From contig NZ_JNKF01000010.1 in NCBI RefSeq assembly GCF_000702825.1, positions 735,422 to 799,421 of the forward strand: a stretch of DNA of 64,000 nucleotides, written 5' to 3'. The stretch comes from Prevotella sp. P6B1 (GTDB taxonomy: Bacteria; Bacteroidota; Bacteroidia; Bacteroidales; Bacteroidaceae). Below the pieces are notes generated by a model. That model searched no databases, was not told where the DNA came from, and saw nothing but the letters and a program-made list of their open reading frames with translations. The position numbers and the translations under genes are program-made. Positions 10,801 to 17,854 of the stretch are shown here, one piece after another; positions within the stretch are counted from its first letter, which is position 1; each line of letters begins with the position of its first letter.

Positions 10801-11809
10801 TGTTACGGGCACCTAACTTATGACCCATGTAGTTGAAGCCTTTGAAGTTGATGGGCTGCATGAAGATACCCTTCTGAAGCAGTCCTAACCACAGGTTGCC
10901 GCTCTTGTCTTCTGTGATGGAATAGACCTTACTGATAGTGAGGTCGACCTCAAGCGAGAAGAACGGGTTGTTGATGAGTTCCTTGGTGCGGGGGTCGAAA
11001 AGGGCAACACCTTTTCCGTCGTAACCAATCACAATCATGCCATCGTGGTCGCAATAGAGGGCGGAAACCGAGTTGTTGCCGGTTTCTTCAATATGTACAA
11101 AGGTGTCGCCCTGCATGCGGTAGGCGCCACTATTCACGGTGCCGGCATAGATGACGCCATCCTTACCTTCGGCCAGACATACGAATACCTGGTCGGCCTT
11201 GTCTGTCAGGTGGCGTTTCATGGTCTTGCCGTCGTATGAGATGAGGCCCATGTGGTCGGTAGCTATCCACAGCGTACCTCTTCTGTCTTCAATCATGCCG
11301 TTTACGGTATGGATGGTAGCCAGAGGGCCTTTCTCCTGTATGGCGGTATGCTGGTTCTTGAATTTCAGGATACCCAGTCCAGAGGTTCCAGTCAGGATAT
11401 CACCATTCTTGCGCTCTAAGAAACAGTTGGGGAAACAGTGGCCTTTGTTGCCGTCCTTGTCCAGCATGACCACTTGATGGAACTGATTGCCATCCCAGGT
11501 CTGCAGACCACCGTACATACCGAAATAGAATGTACCTTTGCTGTCCTGCATCATGCTGTTCACATAGTTGCTGGCCAGCGAACGGTCGTGCAGATTCTCT
11601 TTTCTGAAAACGCGGAACTGATAACCATCATAGCGGTTGATACCATTACGGGTGGTTGCCCAGATAAATCCTTCGTTGTCAAGGTACACTTGGGTGACGA
11701 AACTGCTCGACAATAATTGATTGTCCGTACTAAAGAACTTTCCCCTTTGGGCGAAAGCACTCGTTGAGAAGATAAATGAAGTTAGTAACAGTAGAAACTT
11801 AACTCGCAT
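7805..11809 (-). CDS. Hybrid two-component system sensor/regulator (HTCS)
   Basis: Encodes 1334 residues. Order: signal sequence (residues 1-20), two seven-bladed periplasmic propellers built of Reg_prop repeats (about 25-690, repeated W-x-G-T/T-x-x-G signatures), Y_Y_Y domain (about 700-775), one membrane helix (about 780-800), histidine kinase with H-box MSHEIRTP (H821), HATPase with GTGIGL, receiver domain with phospho-acceptor in MSDIMMPE (D1130), and a C-terminal AraC-type HTH (about 1230-1334). HTCS proteins sense a specific oligosaccharide in the periplasm and activate the cognate polysaccharide locus; here it sits between GH3 and GH115, so xylo-oligosaccharide sensing is likely (compare Prevotella XynR). 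It is divergent from GH115, and its promoter overlaps an inverted repeat that may be its own site. Confidence 0.95.
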   Translation of the reverse strand: MRVKFLLLLTSFIFSTSAFAQRGKFFSTDNQLLSSSFVTQVYLDNEGFIWATTRNGINRYDGYQFRVFRKENLHDRSLASNYVNSMMQDSKGTFYFGMYGGLQTWDGNQFHQVVMLDKDGNKGHCFPNCFLERKNGDILTGTSGLGILKFKNQHTAIQEKGPLATIHTVNGMIEDRRGTLWIATDHMGLISYDGKTMKRHLTDKADQVFVCLAEGKDGVIYAGTVNSGAYRMQGDTFVHIEETGNNSVSALYCDHDGMIVIGYDGKGVALFDPRTKELINNPFFSLEVDLTISKVYSITEDKSGNLWLGLLQKGIFMQPINFKGFNYMGHKLGARNILGSSCVVSVCMDSKQRIWVGTDKDGVYCYDYNTKAVKHLKDQFPSVVMALAEGLDGRIWVGSYREGIGWIDPVSFQYHRIPFPQDPHLIVMSVAVSNDGYLWLATMRHGVVKMDAKDGRIVATYKMKNGADKDRKMNCISNDYISQVHLSPDGKRIYASTTMGLCCLDLIENSWTKTFGTNCLNYSMPVRVTREYDGKLWYGTNEGLYCYDLVSHKTKRYTREDGLADNGIATIERDPQGRLWIGTDHGLSCFSPKTNIWQNYFADDGLQSNEFSDGASFISASGILAMGGTAGISWFDSNRITPSKWEAEVKLTSFAINGQQVNRATRSGNYLVTDTAIIASNRFELSYSDNTFSIQFSTLTYENPEHISYLYSINGEPFNRLQPGENILTLSHLPQGTYRFRVKAERNNIETPLREFTVVIHSPWYRSAWAYFFYAIVIGLFIWQYLAYRRHKEQDRLRLQAHIHAEEMGEAKLRFFMNMSHEIRTPMTLIITPLLSLIKNDDDPNRKGVYETIKRNAERILSLINQMMDLRKIDKGQMQMRMRETNLVSFAKDIYNLFDRQAKSKQIKFLFNFDEENILVWIDRQNFDKVFMNVLSNAFKYTPTGGEIGINLTHNSQSATIAIYDNGESIPEDKLNKIFDRFYQTPNSINDRYVGTGIGLDLTRSLVELHHGTITVHNLEKGCEFVINIPMGNSHLSPEEIMLAEEEENTDTITPEQLLEEVQESEEPTPIQELKPANSKMTLVIAEDDEEIRNYLDRELSTDYDVHICTNGREALGEIIRCKPDLVMSDIMMPEMDGNALCSRLKTNPSTNSIPVVLLTAKNRDEDKLEGLEAGADAYIVKPFNMDILRRTIINLINKNRMLRLKYERNDDLEEQVDEIRLKSPDEKLLERIMECINKNLNNSDLSVDMIADTVGISRVHLHRKMKDLTGQTPHDFIRNIRLKKAAQLLANQGMNVTEVMYACGFANSASFSTVFKKFYGMSPRDYMKEHEQR

Positions 11810-11862
11810 TGTTTTGTTAGTATTTTATTGATCGTTAGTTGCTTTAATTTTGTTATATGTTG

Positions 11863-11894
11863 CAAAGATAAGGTATTTTTCGTTTTGTAACAAA
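11863..11894 (-). promoter_or_regulatory. HTCS promoter
   Basis: On the minus strand TATCTTTG (11863-11870) and TTTG (11891-11894) are 20 bp apart, a full consensus promoter. The TTTG box lies inside the inverted repeat at 11884-11907. Confidence 0.75.
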
Positions 11895-11907
11895 CAAATG
11901 TTACAAA
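11884..11907. promoter_or_regulatory. Candidate operator: TTTGTAACA-N6-TGTTACAAA
   Basis: A perfect 9-bp inverted repeat with a 6-bp spacer lies in the divergent HTCS/GH115 gap, over the -33 box of the HTCS promoter. A third copy of TTTGTAACA is at 11981-11989. Related GTAACAA/TTGTTAC arms occur before xusA (14545-14568). Inferred regulator site, perhaps for the HTCS itself. Confidence 0.5.
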
Positions 11908-11956
11908 TATTAAACTTTTTGATACATTTATAGTAATTTTAGTGCCTAAAAAGGCC

Positions 11957-11964
11957 TACCTTTG
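11957..11964 (+). promoter_or_regulatory. -7 element of the GH115 promoter
   Basis: TACCTTTG matches TAnnTTTG, 34 bp before the GH115 ATG. No TTTG-like box is present at the expected -33 position, as expected for an activator-dependent promoter. Confidence 0.55.
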
Positions 11965-11998
11965 CATCGGATATATATAATTTGTAACATTAGCGCGT

Positions 11999-14485
11999 AT
12001 GATTCAACGACATTTTTTGTTAAAATCACTGATGGTTGTTGCTTTTTGGGCATATGTTTTGTGTGTTAAGGCAACCGATCAGTTTGTGTTCTTCCAACCC
12101 TCTTCTGAGATGTGGCAGCTGAGACAGTATACTGTTTCGGTGAGTCAGAAGGAGCATAGTTGTGTGCAGTTGGCGGTTGGTAATCTCTTATCGGATTTCG
12201 GCAAGGTGACGGGTAAGGCTGCTACGCTTTCTGATGCTGCCGAAATCCTGGTAGGTACCGTTGGTGTGAATCCGCAGATTGACCAATGGGTGAAGCAGGG
12301 AGAGTTGCGTGATTTGAAAGGTAAGACCGAGAAGTATATCATCAAGACCATCGGTCAGCAACTGGTGATTGCCGGTAGTGATAAGCGTGGTACGGTATAT
12401 GGCGTTTATGAACTCTCCAAGCAGCTGGGCGTGTCGCCTTGGTATTATTGGGCTGATGTGCCTGTGGAAAAACATGCTACTCTCTATATAAAGAAAGGTG
12501 TATTCACTGATGGCGAGCCTGCCGTGCGTTATCGTGGTCTGTTTCTGAATGATGAGGCGCCTTGTCTGACTACATGGGTCAAGAATACCTTTGGTACTGA
12601 TTACGGTGGGCATCTGTTCTATGAGAAGGTCTTCGAGTTGATTCTCCGTTTGAAGGGTAACTATCTGTGGCCTGCCATGTGGGGATGGGCTTTCTATGCC
12701 GATGATCCCGAAAATCTGAAGACTGCCGACCGTATGGGTGTGATGATGGGTACTTCGCACCATGAGCCTATGGCGCGCAACCATCAGGAGTATGCCCGTC
12801 ATCGAAAAGAGTGGGGCGCCTGGAATTACGCGACCAACAAGCAGAACCTGGATCGTTTCTTCCGTGAGGGCATAGAGCGGATGAAGCATACCGATGATAT
12901 TGTAACCATCGGCATGCGTGGTGATGGTGATGAAGCAATGGGTAACGGTACTGATACCCGATTGCTGGAGAATATCATCCAGAATCAGCGCCGGATAATC
13001 AAAGAGGTGACCAAACGTCCTGCCAAGGAAACACCGCAGATCTGGGCCTTATATAAAGAGGTGCAGGACTATTATGATGCCGGTTTGCGTGTGCCCGATG
13101 ATGTCACTATCCTGTTGTGTGACGATAACTGGGGTAATGTGCGTCGCATTCCTACTGCAGAAGAGCAGAAACGCAAAGGCGGGTGGGGCCTCTATTACCA
13201 CGTGGACTATGTTGGTGCGCCCCGCAACTCTAAGTGGATTAACGTGACACCTATCCAGAATATGTGGGAGCAGTTGCAGTTGGCTTACAATGGTGGTATC
13301 CAGAAACTCTGGATCCTGAATGTGGGCGATCTGAAGCCTATGGAATATCCCATTCAGCTGTTTATGGACATGGCGTGGAATCCGTCGAAGTATCGTGTGG
13401 ATAACCTGTTGGATCATACCCGACAGTTCTGTGCCGAGAGTTTTGGTGAGGCGCATGCCGATGAGGCCGCTTCGCTGCTGAACTTAGTCAGCAAGTACAA
13501 TGGACGTATCACAGCAGAGATGCTGGATGCCAGAACCTATACCTGTGAGGAGTTTGAACAGGTGGTGAACGAGTATCGGGCACTAGAAACACGGGCACTC
13601 CGCTTGTTCCTGGAACTCAATCCTGCATGTCAGGATGCTTATCGCCAGCTCATCCTCTTCCCTGTGCAGGCCATGGGTAATATCTATGAGATGTACTATG
13701 CCCAGGCGATGAACCTGCAGCTGGCTAAGCAGGGTGATCCTGATGCCAACCTGTGGGCTGAGCGTTGTCGGCAGGCTTTCAAGCGCGACTCGCTGCTCTG
13801 TGCTTATTATAATAAGGTGATGAGTGGTGGGAAATGGGATGGTATGATGATTCAGAAGCATATCGGTTACCGGATGTGGAATGATAACTTCCCTGCTGAT
13901 GTGTGTCCACGTCTGATTGCTGTGCCGCAACCTGAACATGGCCCTGTATTCTCGCCGTGTGATGGCTATGTGAGCATAGAGGCTGAGCATACCTACAGTC
14001 GCCAGGATGCTACCAAAGCCCAGTGGACGGTGATTCCCTATATGGGGCGTACGCTGAGTGGTGTTGCCTTGATGCCTTATACCGCTGCTACCGATCAGGC
14101 ACAGTTGACTTACCGCTTCACTTCTTCCGGTGTGAAGACTGCCAAGGTGCATGTGGTTACCAAATCAACACTCGACTATCTGGATAAAGGTGGCTTGGTC
14201 TATGAGGTATCGATAGACGGTCAGGCGCCCGTTCCGGTGAATTTCAATAAGGACCTGAATGAGAAGCCTGAGAATATCTACTCGGTCTATTATCCAACGG
14301 TTGCCAAGCGCGTGGTGGAACAGGTGGTGGAATTGCCGCTCGATGATCAGGCAGAGGTGCATAGCCTGACCATCCATCCGCAGGATCCAGGAATCGTCTT
14401 CGAGAAGGTGGTGATAGATCTGGGTGGCTATCAACCGCAGTATCTTTTTGGCAAAGAATCGCCGAAAACTTATAAAAAGTATTAA
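11999..14485 (+). CDS. GH115 xylan alpha-1,2-glucuronidase
   Basis: Encodes 828 residues, in the normal range for GH115. A hydrophobic N-terminus (about residues 8-25) acts as signal peptide. Conserved family segments are present: YGVYELS, the GLFLNDEAP strand, LRLKGNYLWPAMW, MGTSHHEPM and GMRGDGDEAM, covering the catalytic TIM barrel. A C-terminal beta-rich domain follows (about 650-820). GH115 removes 4-O-methyl-glucuronic acid or glucuronic acid from internal and terminal xylose units of glucuronoxylan. The gene has its own promoter and terminator, divergent from the HTCS and just upstream of the xus operon, so it is a separate transcription unit of the same system. It works together with the CE15 glucuronoyl esterase further downstream. 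Confidence 0.93.
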   Translation: MIQRHFLLKSLMVVAFWAYVLCVKATDQFVFFQPSSEMWQLRQYTVSVSQKEHSCVQLAVGNLLSDFGKVTGKAATLSDAAEILVGTVGVNPQIDQWVKQGELRDLKGKTEKYIIKTIGQQLVIAGSDKRGTVYGVYELSKQLGVSPWYYWADVPVEKHATLYIKKGVFTDGEPAVRYRGLFLNDEAPCLTTWVKNTFGTDYGGHLFYEKVFELILRLKGNYLWPAMWGWAFYADDPENLKTADRMGVMMGTSHHEPMARNHQEYARHRKEWGAWNYATNKQNLDRFFREGIERMKHTDDIVTIGMRGDGDEAMGNGTDTRLLENIIQNQRRIIKEVTKRPAKETPQIWALYKEVQDYYDAGLRVPDDVTILLCDDNWGNVRRIPTAEEQKRKGGWGLYYHVDYVGAPRNSKWINVTPIQNMWEQLQLAYNGGIQKLWILNVGDLKPMEYPIQLFMDMAWNPSKYRVDNLLDHTRQFCAESFGEAHADEAASLLNLVSKYNGRITAEMLDARTYTCEEFEQVVNEYRALETRALRLFLELNPACQDAYRQLILFPVQAMGNIYEMYYAQAMNLQLAKQGDPDANLWAERCRQAFKRDSLLCAYYNKVMSGGKWDGMMIQKHIGYRMWNDNFPADVCPRLIAVPQPEHGPVFSPCDGYVSIEAEHTYSRQDATKAQWTVIPYMGRTLSGVALMPYTAATDQAQLTYRFTSSGVKTAKVHVVTKSTLDYLDKGGLVYEVSIDGQAPVPVNFNKDLNEKPENIYSVYYPTVAKRVVEQVVELPLDDQAEVHSLTIHPQDPGIVFEKVVIDLGGYQPQYLFGKESPKTYKKY

Positions 14486-14489
14486 AGAT

Positions 14490-14516
14490 AAAGGGTCGCG
14501 TTTGCGGCCTTTTTTT
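14490..14516 (+). terminator. Rho-independent terminator after GH115
   Basis: A 10-bp stem (AAAGGGTCGC / GCGGCCTTTT, two G-T pairs) with GTTT loop and a T7 tract, 5 bp after the GH115 stop. It separates GH115 from the xus operon. Confidence 0.85.
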
Positions 14517-14544
14517 ATTTGTGGTATCACATAGTTTGCTAAAT

Positions 14545-14568
14545 GTAACAAATAAGTGTAATTGTTAC
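14545..14568. promoter_or_regulatory. Candidate operator upstream of xusA
   Basis: GTAACAA (14545-14551) and TTGTTAC (14562-14568) form an inverted repeat with a 10-bp spacer. The arms resemble those of the HTCS/GH115 repeat. The right arm ends 54 bp before the xusA -7 element, against 53 bp for the GTTAC core before GH115. Inferred, not proven. Confidence 0.4.
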
Positions 14569-14621
14569 TCTTTATAAACTTTATGATGCTAGTAAAAAGT
14601 GATTATTAATATTAAATAATG

Positions 14622-14629
14622 TAATTTTG
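14622..14629 (+). promoter_or_regulatory. -7 element of the xus operon promoter
   Basis: TAATTTTG fits TAnnTTTG, with no TTTG box 20 bp upstream. The leader to the xusA ATG is about 70 nt and has no obvious hairpin. Confidence 0.5.
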
Positions 14630-14707
14630 CTGCGCTTAGACAATGTGATGTCGGCTTATCTTTATCAAAATTAACTATAGTCAAATTATGTATCAAAATC
14701 AATCAAA

Positions 14708-17700
14708 ATGAAACAGCTAACAAGTCTTTTGAAACGCGCTGTTCCTACTTTGCTTCTGCTTTTCTGCTCTGCCTTTGCGCAGGCGCAGGGAGGCGGGATC
14801 AATGTTAAAGGTTCGGTCGTGGACAATGCAGGTGAGCCTCTGATTGGCGCATCGGTTGTTTTGAAGGGAAATGCTGGTCAAGGTACGGTAACGGACTTTG
14901 ACGGTAATTTCCAGTTGAAAGTTCCTTCTGAGAGTTCAATTCTCGTGATCTCTTATGTAGGAATGAACACTCAGGAGTTGAAAGTGGGCAAGCAGCGCAC
15001 TTTCCATGTGACACTGACCGACAACACCAAGTTGACGGAAGTGGTAGTCGTTGGTTACGGCCAGCAGAAGAAAGCCTCAGTGGTTGGTGCTATCACCCAG
15101 ACCACAGGCGAAGTGCTGGAGCGTGCCGGTGGTGTAAGTAACATTGGTGCCGCACTGACAGGTAACCTGCCAGGTGTTGTAACCATGCAGTCTACTGGTA
15201 TGCCAGGTGATGAGGATCCAAAGATCGTTATCCGTGGTATCTCTTCTTGGAACTCAAGCGATCCTCTTGTATTGGTGGATGGTATTGAGCGTTCACTCGG
15301 TAGCATCGATATCGCCTCTGTGCAGAGCATTTCTGTACTGAAGGATGCTTCTGCTACAGCTGTGTACGGTGTGAAGGGTGCCAATGGTGTTATCCTGGTA
15401 ACAACTAAGCGTGGTAATGATGGTAAGGCCAAGATCGAAATCGGTATACAGGCTACAGCCAAGGTGGTATCACAGCTGCCTGGTAAGCTGCACTCTGCCG
15501 AAGCTCTGATGGTTCGTAACCAGGCCATTGAGCATGAGCTGGGTCTGACTCCTTCTTCTTGGGGCAAGATCACCCCTGACGCTATCCTGAATAAGTACCG
15601 CAACCCAGCCAACCAGGCTGAGCGTGAGCGTTACCCAGACGTTGACTGGCAGGATGAGCTCTTCAAGAAGATGGCTTTTTCTTATAATCCTAATGTGAAC
15701 ATCTCGGGTGGTACCAAGGCGGTGAAGTACTTCGCTTCTGTTGACTTCCTGCACGAGGGTGACCTTTACAAGGAGTTTGATAATAACCGCGGTTACAACG
15801 CCGGTTATGGTTTCAACCGTATCAACGTACGTTCGAACCTGGACTTCCAGCTGACTAAGACAACAGTCCTGAAGTCGAACCTGTTTGGTAGCCATGGCCA
15901 GAAGAAGGGTCTGTATGGTATTGATACCGGTTCTTGGTATGAGTCACAGTTGTGGCAGGCTGCCTACAGCACACCAACTGATGCCTTCATGCCTCGTTAC
16001 AGTGACGGTACATGGGGTTACTATCCTGACGACACTCAGGGTGCACACAACTCTATGCAGGATATTGCAACTGGTCACGGTTCTGCCACCTCTACTACTA
16101 CGCGCGTAAACACCGACTTTATCCTGGAACAGGATCTGTCGTTCATCACACCAGGACTTCGTGCTTCGGCTATGGTATCTTGGGATAACGTGTTTGTTGA
16201 GGTGAACCGTGGTATCAACGATATGAACCACTCTACACAGACTAAGTGGATTGATCCTGCTACAGGCGAGGAGAAGTATTCTCAGCCTCAGGATAGTAAG
16301 ACTAACTTCGACTACCATGAGGGTATCCTTTGGGGTACTGATGGTGGTTCTATCCAGAACTGGAACACACAGCGTAACCTGTTCTATCAGGGACAGTTGT
16401 TCTGGGGACGTCAGTTTGGTCAGCACGATGTAACCGCCATGGGTGTATTCAACCGCACAGAGCGTACATGGGGTGGAAACTTCACTAACTATCGTGAGGA
16501 CTGGGCCTTCCGTACTACCTATAATTATGGTGGTAGATATTTCATTGAGTACAATGGTGCTTATAACGGTTCTGAGAAGTTCTCAAGTAAAAACCGTTTC
16601 GCTTTCTTCAACTCAGGTGCCGTAGGTTACATGGTCAGCGAGGAGAAGTTCTTCCAGCCTTTGAAGAAGTATATCGGCATGCTGAAGTTCCGTTATTCTT
16701 ATGGTGAAGTTGGTGATGACTATATCAACAATCGTTGGCTCTATGCCACACAGTGGTCGTACGGTGGCAGCATCCAGCAGGGTCTGCAGACCGAGACCAG
16801 CCCTTACACTTGGTATAAAGAGTCTTCGGTAGGTAACCCCGATGTACATTGGGAGAAGGCTATCAAGCAGAACTTAGGTATCGACTACTCACTGTTGGAT
16901 GGTCTGTTCGCCGGATCGATTGAAATCTTCCACGAGAAGCGTTCTGATATTCTGATTGCAGGTGGTAACCGCTCTATTCCTTCTTATTATGGTGCAACAC
17001 CTGCCACTGCTAACCTGGGTCGTGTTCGTACCAAGGGTTATGAGTTGGAACTCCGCGTTAACAAGGTGCTTCATAATGGCATGCGTTTCTGGGGTAACTT
17101 CAACATGACTCATGCTGAGAATAAGATTCTGGAGTATGATGATGCTCCTGGATTGCCTGCTTATCAGAAGCAGACCGGCTTTGCCATCGGTCAGGATCAT
17201 GCTAACCTGACTTCTGGCTACGCTAACACATGGGATCAAGTAATCGGTATGACTGAGTTCAATACCAACGATAACCAGAAACTGCCTGGATCATACGTGA
17301 TTCACGACTACAATGGTGATGGTGTGATTGATTCTAACGATTCTGCTCCATACAGCCTGACTGGTACTCCACAGAACACTTACAGTGCTTCTATCGGTTG
17401 GGAATGGAAAGGCTTCAGCCTCTATATGCAGTTCTATGGTGTACGTAACGTGGTTCGTTATGTTGCCTTCAACTCACTGCCTGGTGGTAAGCTCGATACC
17501 GTATATGATGAGGGTAGCTACTGGACGCTTGACAACATGGATGCCGATGCACCTATGCCACGTTGGGGTTCTAAGCCTGACTACTATGAGGGAACCCGTT
17601 TCCACTACGATGGTTCATTTATTCGTCTGAAGAATGCTGAAATCGCCTATACATTTACTCAGCCTTGGGTGAAGAAGATGGGTGTACAGAGCCTGAAGCT

Positions 17701-17842
17701 CTTCCTGAATGGTAACAACCTCTGGGTATGGAGCCGCATGCCAGACGACCGTGAGTCAAACTTCGCTGGAACAGGTCTCGCTTCACAGGGAGCCTATCCT
17801 ACTGTAAAGCGTTTCAACTTAGGTCTTAAGATCAACCTATAA
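14708..17842 (+). CDS. xusA: SusC-like TonB-dependent outer-membrane transporter (XusA type)
   Basis: Encodes 1044 residues. Order: signal peptide (about 1-27, ending AQAQG), CarboxypepD_reg-like domain (about 32-112), TonB-box/plug region beginning VVVVGYGQQKKASVVGAI with the LVDGIER and KGANGVILVTTK plug motifs, then a 22-stranded beta-barrel ending in the aromatic-rich strand RFNLGLKINL. It imports xylo-oligosaccharides across the outer membrane with TonB energy and is capped by the SusD partner encoded 12 bp downstream. It is the first gene of a six-gene operon in the order SusC-SusD-SusC-SusD-SGBP-GH10, identical to the Prevotella xus cluster, which is why the symbol is used. Confidence 0.92.
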   Translation: MKQLTSLLKRAVPTLLLLFCSAFAQAQGGGINVKGSVVDNAGEPLIGASVVLKGNAGQGTVTDFDGNFQLKVPSESSILVISYVGMNTQELKVGKQRTFHVTLTDNTKLTEVVVVGYGQQKKASVVGAITQTTGEVLERAGGVSNIGAALTGNLPGVVTMQSTGMPGDEDPKIVIRGISSWNSSDPLVLVDGIERSLGSIDIASVQSISVLKDASATAVYGVKGANGVILVTTKRGNDGKAKIEIGIQATAKVVSQLPGKLHSAEALMVRNQAIEHELGLTPSSWGKITPDAILNKYRNPANQAERERYPDVDWQDELFKKMAFSYNPNVNISGGTKAVKYFASVDFLHEGDLYKEFDNNRGYNAGYGFNRINVRSNLDFQLTKTTVLKSNLFGSHGQKKGLYGIDTGSWYESQLWQAAYSTPTDAFMPRYSDGTWGYYPDDTQGAHNSMQDIATGHGSATSTTTRVNTDFILEQDLSFITPGLRASAMVSWDNVFVEVNRGINDMNHSTQTKWIDPATGEEKYSQPQDSKTNFDYHEGILWGTDGGSIQNWNTQRNLFYQGQLFWGRQFGQHDVTAMGVFNRTERTWGGNFTNYREDWAFRTTYNYGGRYFIEYNGAYNGSEKFSSKNRFAFFNSGAVGYMVSEEKFFQPLKKYIGMLKFRYSYGEVGDDYINNRWLYATQWSYGGSIQQGLQTETSPYTWYKESSVGNPDVHWEKAIKQNLGIDYSLLDGLFAGSIEIFHEKRSDILIAGGNRSIPSYYGATPATANLGRVRTKGYELELRVNKVLHNGMRFWGNFNMTHAENKILEYDDAPGLPAYQKQTGFAIGQDHANLTSGYANTWDQVIGMTEFNTNDNQKLPGSYVIHDYNGDGVIDSNDSAPYSLTGTPQNTYSASIGWEWKGFSLYMQFYGVRNVVRYVAFNSLPGGKLDTVYDEGSYWTLDNMDADAPMPRWGSKPDYYEGTRFHYDGSFIRLKNAEIAYTFTQPWVKKMGVQSLKLFLNGNNLWVWSRMPDDRESNFAGTGLASQGAYPTVKRFNLGLKINL

Positions 17843-17854
17843 AATAAGCAAACA

